Shown here in pieces: positions 16,854-25,908 of a DNA stretch of 64,000 nt. Both the position numbers and the translations under genes were made by a program. Source of the DNA: Cellulophaga tyrosinoxydans (lineage in GTDB: Bacteria; Bacteroidota; Bacteroidia; Flavobacteriales; Flavobacteriaceae); contig NZ_FWXO01000001.1 of NCBI RefSeq assembly GCF_900176415.1, forward strand, positions 674,775-738,774. Direction: 5' to 3'. Under the pieces are notes generated by a model. The model saw only the letters and a list, made by a program, of their open reading frames with translations. It made no database searches and was not told the origin of the DNA. Every line of letters begins with the position of its first letter. The stretch's first letter is position 1.

Positions 16854-16861
16854 AAAAGCCT

Positions 16862-18832
16862 ATGCGATATCGAATTATAAGAAACATAAAGCTTTATAAT
16901 CCTATTGCAAAAAAAACATTTGCGCTTCTGGCATTGTTCTGTGCTTTTTTGGCTTTTTCTCAAGAACAAAAAATCTCTGAATCTTTTAGAAAAACAGCAG
17001 ATGACCTAATTCTTAAGGCTCCAGTAATTTACGCTGAAATAGACATAGTCTTAAGACCTTATAGATCGGACACCATTTTAATGCGCTCGTTTGCAAATTT
17101 GTCAGCAAAAAAAAACTATTTCCCTGGACAATCGTATGCATTAAATCAACTAGGAACAAAATACCGAAATACATCGCAATACAGTGCAGCCATAATGCTG
17201 CATAAAGAAGCTCTAGACGCAGCAACAAAGGCAAATAATCTTGAATTAAAAGTTTTTAGCTTAAACATGCTTAGCGTTGTATATCGTAGAATGGATGCTA
17301 TAAAAACTGCATTAGACTACGCTCAAGAAGCACTAGAATTAGCTGAAACAGTAGAAAACCCATCTGAAGGCTTAAAAAGAAGTATAAATGTTTCGCTAAA
17401 TGGTATTGGAAATATATATCAAACTTTAAAACAATATACTGTTGCTATTGAAACATTTAAAAAATCTTTATCTTTTGAAGAAAAACTCAACAATAAGTTA
17501 GGACTAGCCATTAACAATCAAAATATTGGAGAATGCTATGAAGAGTTGGGGCAATTAAACTTAGCCTTAAATTACTTTAGAAAATCTTTAGCATTTAACG
17601 AAGAGATTGATAATAATATGGGTAGGGTTATTTGCAATAACAGTATTGCCCAAGTTTATATTAAACAAAAAAAATTACAGCCTGCATTACGAATCTTAGA
17701 ATCTACTTTAAAACAATCTATAGCTTTAGGTGACAAATATTTTACCTCGTCTGTGTACATAAATCTAGGATGGGTTTTAATGGAACTTGAACAATTTGAG
17801 GCCTCTGAAAAAAATCTTCTTGAAGGTATTCGGCTGGCTGTAAAGCATAATTTAAACGGGTCGCAAGCCACGGGATATAAACTATTATCAGATCTTTTTG
17901 CCAAACAAGAAGATTTTGCAAAGTCTTTAGAATATTATAAAAAGGCAAAAACTATTGACGAAGTTCTTATGAACGAAACCAATGTTAGGTATGTAAATGA
18001 CATTCTATTTAAGTACGATACTGAGAAAAAAAACAATCAAATACAGGCTCTTGCCCGTGAAAATGAATTAGTGCGACTTAAACTTAGAAAAAACGAAAAC
18101 ACCTTTCTTGTGAGTACGCTTCTTTTGGCATTATTAGCGTTGATTTTATATATTCTTTACCGGCAGTACCAACTAAAAAACGAAAAGAAATTATTGACAC
18201 TAGAACAGAGCATGCTTAGAAGTCAAATGAATCCACATTTTCTTTTCAATTCCTTAAACTCCATTAAACTTTACATAATAAACAATGAAAAAAAGAACGC
18301 TGTTTATTACTTAAATAAGTTTTCCAAATTGGTTCGTAAAATTTTAGAAGCCTCTTCCTTAAAAGAAATTTCCTTATCCGAAGAACTAGAAACCATAGAA
18401 CTTTACATGAATATTGAAAATATTAGGTTTTCCAATGAAATAAAGTTTAAAATAGAAATTGAGGAAGGTATAGATACGGAGTTAATAAAAATACCATCAC
18501 TAATTTTGCAACCATTTTTAGAAAATGCAATATGGCATGGTTTGTCATCAAAAGAAGGTGATAAAAGCATATGGATTGAGGTAAAAAAAGAGAATGATTA
18601 TTTTACCGCCATATCCATTTATGATAACGGTATAGGTAGAGCAGCCGCCGAAGTTATTAAAGAAAATAAAGTATTAAAAAGAAAATCTATAGGTATTGAT
18701 ATTACCAAAGAACGTCTTGCTAATTTCTCTAAAGATTACGAAAACTCTTTTGATTTTAAAATGGTAGATTTATTTGATGATAATAACAACCCGAATGGCA
18801 CAAAAGTAACCATTCACATCCCTACTATTTAG
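16862..18832 (+). CDS. TPR-containing LytS/YehU-type sensor histidine kinase
   Basis: A 656-residue membrane kinase. An N-terminal signal (FALLALFCAFLAFSQ, ending near 34) exports a sensor part made of about seven TPR-like helix pairs (80-370), for example YRNTSQYSAAIMLHKEALDA and GIGNIYQTLKQYTVAIETF. A membrane helix at 415-434 is followed by a coiled linker and the His_kinase domain with phospho-acceptor His459 in QMNPHFLFNSLNS. The ATP-binding HATPase region carries LQPFLENAIWHGL near 535 and YDNGIGR near 595. It pairs with the regulator directly upstream. Its 3' end overlaps the convergent DUF3109 gene by 8 bases. Confidence 0.93.
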   Translation: MRYRIIRNIKLYNPIAKKTFALLALFCAFLAFSQEQKISESFRKTADDLILKAPVIYAEIDIVLRPYRSDTILMRSFANLSAKKNYFPGQSYALNQLGTKYRNTSQYSAAIMLHKEALDAATKANNLELKVFSLNMLSVVYRRMDAIKTALDYAQEALELAETVENPSEGLKRSINVSLNGIGNIYQTLKQYTVAIETFKKSLSFEEKLNNKLGLAINNQNIGECYEELGQLNLALNYFRKSLAFNEEIDNNMGRVICNNSIAQVYIKQKKLQPALRILESTLKQSIALGDKYFTSSVYINLGWVLMELEQFEASEKNLLEGIRLAVKHNLNGSQATGYKLLSDLFAKQEDFAKSLEYYKKAKTIDEVLMNETNVRYVNDILFKYDTEKKNNQIQALARENELVRLKLRKNENTFLVSTLLLALLALILYILYRQYQLKNEKKLLTLEQSMLRSQMNPHFLFNSLNSIKLYIINNEKKNAVYYLNKFSKLVRKILEASSLKEISLSEELETIELYMNIENIRFSNEIKFKIEIEEGIDTELIKIPSLILQPFLENAIWHGLSSKEGDKSIWIEVKKENDYFTAISIYDNGIGRAAAEVIKENKVLKRKSIGIDITKERLANFSKDYENSFDFKMVDLFDDNNNPNGTKVTIHIPTI

Positions 18833-19394
18833 TCATATCAGTTGCTACGCTTTCTAACTCAGCATACCATTTTTTTCCAAACTTTCTAATTAGCGCATCT
18901 TTTACAAACTTGTAAATAGGCACTTTAAGTTCAGCACCCAAACTACAGGCAGGATCACAAATTTCCCATTTATGATAATTTACAGCGGTGAATTCTGTAT
19001 ACTCACGAATCCGTACTGGATATAAATGACAAGAAACCGGTTTTTTCCATTTGGTAACGCCCGCATTATAGGCATCTTCTAATCCGCACTTAGCTGTGCC
19101 ATTATCCGAAAAAACCACATAAGCACATTCACTCCCATTAACCAATGGCGTTTCCCATTCTCCGTCTTCGCCTTTAACAAATGCCCCTTCCTTTTCAATC
19201 ACGGCAATTCCTTCTGGTCTTAAAAAGGGTTTTACATCTTTATAAATATCTACTAATATTTCTGTTTCTTTATCTTCCAGAGGAGCCCCTGCGTCACCAT
19301 CAATACAACAAGCACCTTTGCATGCTGTTAAATTGCAAACAAAGTCGTTTTCTATTATCTCCTCAGAGATTAAAGTTTTACCTATCTGAAACAT
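18825..19394 (-). CDS. DUF3109 family cysteine-rich protein
   Basis: I start at the ATG at 19394 (MFQIGKTLIS, 189 residues), which matches the usual family start; a TTG at 19415 adds seven residues. Cysteines cluster in the zinc- or Fe-S-like motif CNLTACKGACC near residue 22, then in ECAYVV, AKCGLED, VSCHLYPVRI and ICDPACSLG, the family's signature order. DUF3109 proteins are conserved in Bacteroidota and their biochemical role is not established; the layout resembles the YkgJ-type Fe-S or zinc-chelating CxxxCxxCC proteins. It is cytoplasmic, with no signal. It converges on the kinase gene with an 8-base overlap. Confidence 0.9.
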   Translation of the reverse strand: MFQIGKTLISEEIIENDFVCNLTACKGACCIDGDAGAPLEDKETEILVDIYKDVKPFLRPEGIAVIEKEGAFVKGEDGEWETPLVNGSECAYVVFSDNGTAKCGLEDAYNAGVTKWKKPVSCHLYPVRIREYTEFTAVNYHKWEICDPACSLGAELKVPIYKFVKDALIRKFGKKWYAELESVATDMTK

Positions 19395-19472
19395 ATGATT
19401 TTTTAAGTTTGGCAAAGATACTTTTTATTGATTTTAATTTAGCTTAAAACATCTAATACTTGAATTTAACCG

Positions 19473-19480
19473 TAAATTTG
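19473..19480 (+). promoter_or_regulatory. Bacteroidota -7 promoter box (TAAATTTG) of the marC-like gene
   Basis: This is an exact TAnnTTTG match ending 16 bases before the ATG at 19497. It gives a very short leader. The -33 element is not clear. Confidence 0.5.
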
Positions 19481-19496
19481 CAAAGAAATTTTTACT

Positions 19497-20075
19497 ATGG
19501 AGTTACATTTTAATATTAAGGAAATTGCAACCGCCTCAATGGTATTATTTGCGGTAATTGATATTCTTGGTAGTATTCCAATTATTATTGGATTACGTAA
19601 TAAAGTTGGGCACATTCATTCAGAAAAAGCTTCTATTGTTGCAGCTATTATAATGGTCGCCTTTTTATTTGTTGGTGAAGAAATATTGAAATTAATTGGC
19701 ATTGATGTAAATTCATTTGCTGTAGCAGGTGCTTTTATCATCTTTTTTCTTGCTATTGAAATGATCTTAGGAATTAGCCTTTATAGAGATGACGCCCCAG
19801 AAAGCGCCTCTATTGTGCCTATTGCCTTTCCCTTAATTGCTGGTGCAGGTACTATGACTTCTATTTTATCATTACGTGCCGAATACTACGTAGAAAATAT
19901 AATAGTAGCCATTATCATAAATATTATTTTTGTTTATTTGGTATTAAAATCATCCAAAAAAATAGAAAAAGCACTCGGCAAAACAGGTTTGAGTGTTATA
20001 AGAAAAGTATTTGGCGTTATTCTATTAGCTATAGCCGTAAAATTATTTACATCAAATATAAATCAGCTTTTTTAG
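19497..20075 (+). CDS. MarC family integral membrane protein
   Basis: A 192-residue protein of six hydrophobic segments, the usual MarC/YhgN length. Family landmarks are FAVIDILGSIPIIIGL near 20-33 (the first half-motif), IIFFLAIEMILGI near 82, and PIAFPLIAGAGTMTSIL near 109-125 with the Pro/Gly-rich re-entrant turn. MarC proteins sit in the inner membrane; despite the name the family is not proven to give antibiotic resistance, and its substrate is not established. An exact -7 promoter box lies just upstream. A 67-residue membrane protein gene follows 29 bases later. Confidence 0.92.
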   Translation: MELHFNIKEIATASMVLFAVIDILGSIPIIIGLRNKVGHIHSEKASIVAAIIMVAFLFVGEEILKLIGIDVNSFAVAGAFIIFFLAIEMILGISLYRDDAPESASIVPIAFPLIAGAGTMTSILSLRAEYYVENIIVAIIINIIFVYLVLKSSKKIEKALGKTGLSVIRKVFGVILLAIAVKLFTSNINQLF

Positions 20076-20104
20076 GTGATTAAACAAACCATGAATATTA
20101 CAGT

Positions 20105-20308
20105 ATGAATAAAATTGTAAGTATTATTTTAATACTAATAGCCCTAGCATTAATCACCTATAATGCTACGCTTTTAGACTTTAACAACTTATTTAAAGGG
20201 GATAGTATTATTGCATTGATAGGCATCGTTGCTGCCTTATGTGCAATTGTTCTCTTGGTTATTTTTATGCTTTCAAAAAAGATCCAAAAAAAGATGGATG
20301 ACAATTAA
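20105..20308 (+). CDS. Small two-helix membrane protein, unknown
   Basis: A 67-residue protein of two hydrophobic helices (about 4-20 and 37-58) joined by a polar LLDFNNLFKGDS loop and closed by a lysine-rich tail KKIQKKMDDN. It follows the MarC gene by 29 bases and is probably co-transcribed. Its end overlaps the convergent S41 protease gene by 4 bases. No family is recognised. Confidence 0.72.
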   Translation: MNKIVSIILILIALALITYNATLLDFNNLFKGDSIIALIGIVAALCAIVLLVIFMLSKKIQKKMDDN

Positions 20309-21939
20309 TTATTGTCCTCCTTCTTTTCGTCTTTTTGCCTAATTATAGGGCGTTCAAGTTCTTGAACTTTAATTAGCATAGGGTCATCTTGTCCTTTTAT
20401 TATAGCATACGCATTTGGATTGTAAATCTGTTCTGCGATTGATGCTTTTAAATAAAGTTTAATCTTGTCTTCATATTCATAATAGTTCATCGAAGATTCC
20501 TCTTGATTACTAAATAACTGCATGTAGTTAATGAACTTTTCAAACAAAATATCATCAACTTTAAATTTTCCAACAAAATCTTTTTCTGAATAATCATTAT
20601 ACCTATTTCTATCTTCCTCTAAATGGTTAAATATAAATCTCGACATGATACCTCCACTCTCTAAAAAGCTAATAGCTTCTTCGCCATAACCTTGAATAGG
20701 CACAAAAATATCGGGAATTATTCCACCGCCACCATAAACTACTTTTCCTTTAGGTGTTTTAAATTTTAACGAGTCGGCAACTTTAATACTATCTACCGAG
20801 ACTAACTCACCAGTCGTATATCTATCCGTAAATTTCTGATAGTAATCTTTATTTCCTTTGGCATAATCTTTTTGAATAGATCTGCCTGTTGGCGTATAAT
20901 ACCTTGCAATGGTTAGTCTTACTGCTGATCCATCACCAAGTTCCATTTCGCGCTGTACCAAACCTTTGCCAAAAGATCGTCTTCCCACAATGGTACCTAT
21001 ATCATTATCCTGTAGAGCGCCAGCGATAATTTCACTTGCTGAGGCCGAACGTTCATTAATTAGCACATATATTGGCTTGTTTTCAAAGCTTCCTTTTTTA
21101 GTAGCATATGTACTATCTATTTGCCCTTTTTTATTTTTTGTAAACAAAATTAATTGGTGATCTTTTAGAAACTCATCTGCCATTTGCTCAGCAATACCTA
21201 AGTATCCACCAGGATTATCTCTTAAATCTAAGGTAAGTTTTAAAGCACCTTGCTTTTGTAAATTGGTAAGTGCTGTTTTAAATTCTTTATACGTAGATTC
21301 GGCAAACCGGTTCACCTTTATATATCCCATATCCCGTGTGAGCATATATGATGCTTCTACACTTTTTAAAGGCACATTGTCTCTTGTAATTGTTACTGTA
21401 AAGGTTTTGTCATCTTTTTTACGGTAAATTTTTAGTTTTACAGGAGTACCTTTTTTACCTTTTAACTTATCTATTATTACATCGTTAGGCAATTTTTGAC
21501 CAAATAGTGCCACATTATCTGCCATTAAAATACGATCTCCTGGTTCTATTCCTTTATTATAACTAGGACCATCTTCTATGGTGCGCACCACAGAAATAGT
21601 ATCATTTTCCATAAAAAAACTAATACCAATTCCCACAAAATCTCCTTTCATATTTTCGGAAACTTTGGCCATATCTTTTTTAGGAATATAAACTGAATGT
21701 GGGTCTAATTTGTCTAAAATATTATTCACCGCAACATCAACAATACTATCCGTATTAATCTCGTCTACATATTCATAATCTATGTAGTCAATAAGTCGAT
21801 TTAGTTTGTCCTTTTTAGAATTGGTCGTAAACAATTTTTCGGGCGAATCATTAAAATGAAGCTTCCCACCAATAAAGACACCCACGGCTAAAGTTGCCGC
21901 AAGAATAGTTGGCCATAAATACTGTTGTTTCTTCTTCAT
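20305..21939 (-). CDS. S41 family C-terminal processing peptidase
   Basis: A 544-residue tail-specific protease. An N-terminal signal anchor (8-26) places it on the periplasmic side. A PDZ domain (about 95-185) starts at KGDFVGIGISF and holds the carboxylate-binding loop. The S41 catalytic domain has the DLRDNPGGYL motif near 238 and the Ser/Lys pair Ser300 (ERSASASEI) and Lys325 (RSFGKGLVQ), 25 residues apart as in CtpB. The C-terminal 150 residues form a helical extension common in Bacteroidota homologues. It trims or degrades envelope proteins from their C-termini. The dCMP deaminase gene lies 15 bases upstream on the same strand. Confidence 0.94.
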   Translation of the reverse strand: MKKKQQYLWPTILAATLAVGVFIGGKLHFNDSPEKLFTTNSKKDKLNRLIDYIDYEYVDEINTDSIVDVAVNNILDKLDPHSVYIPKKDMAKVSENMKGDFVGIGISFFMENDTISVVRTIEDGPSYNKGIEPGDRILMADNVALFGQKLPNDVIIDKLKGKKGTPVKLKIYRKKDDKTFTVTITRDNVPLKSVEASYMLTRDMGYIKVNRFAESTYKEFKTALTNLQKQGALKLTLDLRDNPGGYLGIAEQMADEFLKDHQLILFTKNKKGQIDSTYATKKGSFENKPIYVLINERSASASEIIAGALQDNDIGTIVGRRSFGKGLVQREMELGDGSAVRLTIARYYTPTGRSIQKDYAKGNKDYYQKFTDRYTTGELVSVDSIKVADSLKFKTPKGKVVYGGGGIIPDIFVPIQGYGEEAISFLESGGIMSRFIFNHLEEDRNRYNDYSEKDFVGKFKVDDILFEKFINYMQLFSNQEESSMNYYEYEDKIKLYLKASIAEQIYNPNAYAIIKGQDDPMLIKVQELERPIIRQKDEKKEDNN

Positions 21940-21954
21940 TTATAACGTGTGTAC

Positions 21955-22392
21955 CTAAGAATTTTCTTTAATGTCTGGCATATGCACCAATACAACACCA
22001 GCCTTTTCTAGAAACTGTAATCCCGAATCATCTTTATATGCGTTTTGGTATACCACGCGTTTTATTCCAGATTGATGTATTAATTTACTGCACTCTTTGC
22101 ATGGTGATAAAGTAATATATAGAGTTGCGCCATTACACGATTGTGTAGAAGATGCTACTTTAGATATTGCGTTAGCTTCTGCGTGCAAAACATACCATTT
22201 TGTATATCCCTCTTCATCTTCACAATGATTTTCAAAACCTGTTGGAGTACCGTTGTAACCATCGGAAATAATCATTCTATCTTTTACAATAATTGCGCCA
22301 ACCTGCTTTCTTTTACAAAAAGATAACTTTCCCCACTCACTGGCCATTCTTAAATAGGCCTTATCATACTTTTTTTGCTTAATATCTTTCAT
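21955..22392 (-). CDS. dCMP deaminase / ComEB-like cytidine deaminase family protein
   Basis: I start at the ATG at 22392 (145 residues); a GTG at 22398 adds two residues. This zinc-dependent deaminase has His70-Ala-Glu72 (HAEANAI) and the PCKECSK motif with Cys98 and Cys101 as the remaining zinc ligands. SDGYNGTPTGFENHC near 43-57 is typical of dCMP deaminases. The product dUMP feeds dTMP synthesis, so it fits beside nucleotide metabolism in general. It is 15 bases upstream of the S41 protease gene and likely shares its transcript. Confidence 0.9.
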   Translation of the reverse strand: MKDIKQKKYDKAYLRMASEWGKLSFCKRKQVGAIIVKDRMIISDGYNGTPTGFENHCEDEEGYTKWYVLHAEANAISKVASSTQSCNGATLYITLSPCKECSKLIHQSGIKRVVYQNAYKDDSGLQFLEKAGVVLVHMPDIKENS

Positions 22393-22492
22393 AAACACGC
22401 CAATGGTAGTAATGCAATTTTTTAATTAAGCTACTAAGATACCTGCTTTACACTACCCTTACAACCGCTAATGGTTAATTTTAAGTGAAAAA

Positions 22493-23077
22493 TTAATTGG
22501 GAAAGGTATTGATTAGTAAGGGTATAGTTATTAATAAAACGATTACTGAAGCAATTATGATATAAAGTGGCTGTTTTATTTTTGCCATAGTCTGTACTAC
22601 ATAGGCCAAAAGAAGTCCTGCAAGAACTATAATTAGTTGCGAGATTTCAATACCTGTAGCGAACCCTATCAGAGGTGTTACTTTATCCTCTTCTTCAGCC
22701 ATTAACATTTTAAAATAATTTGAAAATCCGAAGCCGTGTATTAAACCAAAAAATGCCGTAGCTAAGCCATGTAATAATACACTTTTACGATCTATTTTAG
22801 CATTTACATAGAGTATATTAAATACCGCCGTAAAAAATATGGTTACTGGTATTAAAAACTCAATTAAACTTACATCTACCGTAAAAACATTGTAAGTAGA
22901 CAAGGCCAAAGAAAGACAATGTGTTAAGGTGAAAATTGTAGCTAAAACAAGCACTTTTTGCCAACTTTTAAACGTAAATGGAATTACTAATGCTGTTAAA
23001 AACAAAATATGGTCATAAGCAGAAAAATCGAGCACATGCTCTAAACCTAGTTGTATATAAAAAACAAAATCTTCCAT
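22493..23077 (-). CDS. HupE/UreJ family membrane protein
   Basis: A 194-residue integral membrane protein of six to seven helices. Family landmarks are GLEHVLDFSAYDHILFL near residue 12 with the conserved His and Asp, FTLTHCLSLALS near 49, and FGLIHGFGFSN near 110. HupE/UreJ proteins are proposed nickel or other metal permeases; many homologues outside hydrogenase or urease loci have no known role, and neither system is in this window. The gene has an unusually clear Shine-Dalgarno AAGGAG 8 bases before its ATG, rare in this window. It follows the TerB-DnaJ gene by 34 bases. Confidence 0.87.
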   Translation of the reverse strand: MEDFVFYIQLGLEHVLDFSAYDHILFLTALVIPFTFKSWQKVLVLATIFTLTHCLSLALSTYNVFTVDVSLIEFLIPVTIFFTAVFNILYVNAKIDRKSVLLHGLATAFFGLIHGFGFSNYFKMLMAEEEDKVTPLIGFATGIEISQLIIVLAGLLLAYVVQTMAKIKQPLYIIIASVIVLLITIPLLINTFPN

Positions 23078-23111
23078 ATTAAAATCTCCTTATGTAGTTG
23101 TACTAATTTTA

Positions 23112-23792
23112 TTAGTTAATTCCTCGCTCTTTTTGAATGGTTTCATAAGCTATTTGCACTTCTTTAAACTTTTCCTCAGCACCTTTCTTAATAGCTTCAT
23201 CTTCATTATTAACACGGTCCGGATGGTATTTTTTAGCCATAGTTCTATAGGCCTTTTTAACCTCATCATCAGATGCTGATTTTTCGATCTCTAAAATCTT
23301 GTACGCATTGTCTGCAGATTTTATAAACATGGCTTTAATACTTTCAAAATCTTGCATTCCAATTCTTAAGTAACCAGCAATTTCTTGAATCTTATTAATC
23401 TCTGCAGGACTCACAGAACCATCTGCTTGAGCAATACCAAATAAAAAATGAACTAATTGTAATCGAACCTCAACGCGTGTACGTAGGTTCATATAATCAC
23501 AAATTCTTTGCGTAGATATTTCTCTTTTCTTGATTACTTCATTAAAAGTTCTAAAAATGGCGTTCGCTTTATCTTTGCCATAGGTACTCACAAAATAGCG
23601 CTGAACATAGTCCATTTCGCTTTGCGAAACTTTACCATCTGCTTTAATAACTACAGAACATAATGACAATAGATTTAGCTCAAAATCAGCAGGACTCACC
23701 GAACCACTCTTTTGCGTAGCGATTACCGATCTAGTTCCACTAAATATTTTCTGAATTAAATAAAATATTAGAATAAAAAATATCCATTTCAT
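23112..23792 (-). CDS. Membrane-anchored TerB-DnaJ fusion protein (DjlA-like)
   Basis: A 226-residue protein in three parts. Residues 1-16 form an N-terminal membrane helix. A TerB-like all-helical domain (about 35-150) has the twin acidic motifs [15 protein letters not shown] and [18 protein letters not shown]-terminal J-domain (about 165-226) has the invariant HPD in [12 protein letters not shown]. This is the architecture of DjlA-type co-chaperones that recruit DnaK to the membrane. The J-domain is complete and the HPD is intact, so it should stimulate DnaK. No Ter operon is nearby, so it should not be read as tellurite resistance. Confidence 0.9.
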   Translation of the reverse strand: MKWIFFILIFYLIQKIFSGTRSVIATQKSGSVSPADFELNLLSLCSVVIKADGKVSQSEMDYVQRYFVSTYGKDKANAIFRTFNEVIKKREISTQRICDYMNLRTRVEVRLQLVHFLFGIAQADGSVSPAEINKIQEIAGYLRIGMQDFESIKAMFIKSADNAYKILEIEKSASDDEVKKAYRTMAKKYHPDRVNNEDEAIKKGAEEKFKEVQIAYETIQKERGIN

Positions 23793-23887
23793 GTTTTACA
23801 CAATTTTGCGCCAAAGATATAATTTTCAAATGCAAAAAATAGTGTAATGAAAAGTTAAGGCGTAAAGAAGAACTACGACAAAATGGT

Positions 23888-23895
23888 TATCTTTG
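23888..23895 (+). promoter_or_regulatory. Bacteroidota -7 promoter box (TATCTTTG) of the bacilliredoxin gene
   Basis: This is an exact TAnnTTTG match, 31 bases before the ATG at 23927. A -33 element is not obvious. Confidence 0.5.
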
Positions 23896-23926
23896 AAAAC
23901 TTTTATAAATTGATAAAAATAAAATT

Positions 23927-24340
23927 ATGTATCCTGCAGAATTAGTAAAACCGATGAGAGAAGACCTAGCATCTGCTGGGTTTGAAGAATTACATACCGC
24001 TGAAGCCGTAGAAAAAGCAATAAATGCTGAAGGCACAACATTAGTTGTAGTAAATTCTGTTTGTGGCTGTGCTGCTGCAAATGCAAGACCTGCTGCTAAA
24101 TTTAGCTTAACAAATAGCAAAAAACCTGATCATATTGTTACGGTTTTTGCTGGAGTAGATTTTGAAGCTGTAGATAAAGCAAGAAGTTTAATGGTACCTT
24201 TTCCTCCTTCATCGCCAAGTATGGCTTTGTTTAAAGATGGAGAGTTAGTTCATATGATTGAACGTCATCATATTGAAGGAAGACCAGCAGAAGTAATCGC
24301 AGAAAATTTAATGGCTGCTTATAACGAATTCTGTTCATAA
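23927..24340 (+). CDS. BrxA/BrxB family bacilliredoxin
   Basis: A 137-residue thioredoxin-fold protein with the family's atypical CGC active site (Cys46-Gly-Cys48 in NSVCGCAAANARPA). It has a YphP-like start and the conserved MVPFPPSSPS and MIERHHIEGRPAE segments near 88 and 112. In firmicutes these proteins remove bacillithiol from mixed disulphides. Many Bacteroidota also make bacillithiol, so the role here is likely de-bacillithiolation of oxidised proteins, an inference. It is a single gene with its own promoter box and terminator. Confidence 0.93.
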   Translation: MYPAELVKPMREDLASAGFEELHTAEAVEKAINAEGTTLVVVNSVCGCAAANARPAAKFSLTNSKKPDHIVTVFAGVDFEAVDKARSLMVPFPPSSPSMALFKDGELVHMIERHHIEGRPAEVIAENLMAAYNEFCS

Positions 24341-24388
24341 GCCAAGCTTAATCGTTTATTGAAAAATAGACCTTAAAAATTCTTTCAT

Positions 24389-24417
24389 AAAACCGTTCTT
24401 TAAAAGAGCGGTTTTTT
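24389..24417 (+). terminator. Intrinsic terminator of the bacilliredoxin gene
   Basis: AACCGTTCTTT (24391-24401) pairs with AAAGAGCGGTT (24403-24413 region) with one G-T wobble and a very short loop, followed by a T-run to 24417. The T-run merges with the promoter box of the next gene. Confidence 0.8.
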
Positions 24418-24424
24418 ATTTTTG
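24417..24424 (+). promoter_or_regulatory. Bacteroidota -7 promoter box (TATTTTTG) directly before the acyltransferase gene
   Basis: This is an exact TAnnTTTG match that begins in the T-run of the preceding terminator and ends only 4 bases before the ATG at 24429. If used, transcription would start at or just after the start codon, giving a leaderless or near-leaderless message. Either that, or the true promoter lies elsewhere. Confidence 0.4.
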
Positions 24425-24428
24425 TAGC

Positions 24429-25166
24429 ATGCAAAAAATACTCGCATATCCGCTTAGCGCCATTTACCTGACTTGTTTTGGGTTGTGTTTATTGGTTTTT
24501 CATCCAATACAATGGATTTCATTTAACGTTTTTGGTTACAACACCCTAAAAAAGGCTGTTAGTATTTTAAATCTATGTCTAATACGTTGTTCCCATATAT
24601 TAGGTACAACTTATACATTTGATAATCCCCATACTATTCCAACAAATAGGCCATTAATAATTGTAGCAAATCATCAAAGCATGCATGATATTCCACCTAT
24701 AATCTGGTGGATGCACAAACATCATCCAAAGTTCGTAAGCAAAATAGAATTAGGTAAAGGTATTCCTAGCGTATCTTATAATCTTGTTCATGGGGGTTCT
24801 GTGTTAATCGACAGAAAAGATAGCAAACAGGCGTTAGGGCAAATAATGAAATTAGGGAAATATATTGAGGAACATAATAGAAGTGCTGTAATTTTTCCTG
24901 AAGGAACAAGAAGTAGAACAGGCCACCCGAAACCTTTCCAAACTACAGGGCTTAAAGTTTTAATGAAACAGGCACCATCAGCATTAATTGTACCTATTAG
25001 CATTAATAATTCTTGGAAAATGCTGCGCTACGGTAAGTTTCCAAATGGTCTCGGGAATCATATTACTTTTAAGGTTCATGAACCGCTTGAAAACACTGGA
25101 AATAGTGAAGAATTAATAGCAAAGGTAGAAGAAATTGTCACTAAAGGCGTAACATCATTTAAATGA
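24429..25166 (+). CDS. 1-acyl-sn-glycerol-3-phosphate acyltransferase (PlsC-like)
   Basis: A 245-residue membrane-associated acyltransferase. An N-terminal hydrophobic region (4-35) is followed by the HX4D catalytic motif NHQSMHD (His82, Asp87), the LIDRKD motif near 126 and the FPEGTRSR motif at 156-163, in the standard order and spacing of the lysophosphatidic acid acyltransferases. It adds the second acyl chain to make phosphatidic acid at the inner membrane. Its stop overlaps the start of the HD-domain gene by 4 bases (ATGA), so the two are translationally coupled. Confidence 0.93.
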   Translation: MQKILAYPLSAIYLTCFGLCLLVFHPIQWISFNVFGYNTLKKAVSILNLCLIRCSHILGTTYTFDNPHTIPTNRPLIIVANHQSMHDIPPIIWWMHKHHPKFVSKIELGKGIPSVSYNLVHGGSVLIDRKDSKQALGQIMKLGKYIEEHNRSAVIFPEGTRSRTGHPKPFQTTGLKVLMKQAPSALIVPISINNSWKMLRYGKFPNGLGNHITFKVHEPLENTGNSEELIAKVEEIVTKGVTSFK

Positions 25167-25840
25167 CCAATACCGAAATTGTAGAAGAAACCATTGCCTT
25201 TGTAAAAGAAACATTGCAAGGTGCTGAAGGTGGTCACGATTGGTTCCATATTCAACGTGTTTTTAAAACCTCTCTTTTAATCGCCAAAGACGAGAAAAAT
25301 ATCAATATTCTTGTAGTTAGTTTAGGGGCATTATTACATGATATTGCCGATGCAAAATTTCATAATGGCGATGAAACAGTTGGTCCTAAATTGGCCCATA
25401 CGTTCTTAACTTCAATTCAGGTTAATGCGGATGTAATTGCCCAGGTAATTCAAATAATTGAGAATATCTCATTTAAAAAATCACTAGAGAAAACTACTCC
25501 TAATTTTAATTCCATTGAGCTCCAAGTAATTCAAGACGCTGATCGCTTAGATGCCATTGGCGCCATAGGTATCGCAAGAGCATTTAATTACGGAGGCTTT
25601 AAAAATAGAGCACTTTACGACCCTAATATTGCGCCAAATTTAAAAATGACTAAAGAAGAATATAAAAAATCTTCTGCGCCTACAATTAATCATTTTTATG
25701 AAAAGCTACTACTTTTAAAAGACAAAATGAACACCAAAACTGGTAAAAAATTAGCAGCTGAAAGACATCAATTTATGATGAACTATTTAGAGCAATTTTA
25801 TAGCGAATGGAATGGCACTCCATTAGAAAGGAATAGCTAA
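25163..25840 (+). CDS. HD domain-containing hydrolase (YedJ-like)
   Basis: A 225-residue metal-dependent phosphohydrolase domain. Metal ligands are HDWFHIQRV near residue 24 (first His), LLHDIAD near 67 (the HD pair) and QDADRLDAIGAIG near 128 (last Asp). This is the YedJ-like arrangement of single-domain HD hydrolases, which act on nucleotides or phosphate esters; the substrate is not known. It is coupled to the acyltransferase by a 4-base overlap. No signal or membrane segment is seen. Confidence 0.9.
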   Translation: MTNTEIVEETIAFVKETLQGAEGGHDWFHIQRVFKTSLLIAKDEKNINILVVSLGALLHDIADAKFHNGDETVGPKLAHTFLTSIQVNADVIAQVIQIIENISFKKSLEKTTPNFNSIELQVIQDADRLDAIGAIGIARAFNYGGFKNRALYDPNIAPNLKMTKEEYKKSSAPTINHFYEKLLLLKDKMNTKTGKKLAAERHQFMMNYLEQFYSEWNGTPLERNS

Positions 25841-25908
25841 ATACAATGAACTTAACTTAAATAATTTTTGTAACTTGATTGAGATAATTCAACTAACTCA
25901 TCTTAATC

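Noticed and set aside
23112-23792. Tellurite resistance (TerB) locus
   Set aside because: Only a TerB-like domain fused to a J-domain is present; no TerC, TerD or TerE genes are near.
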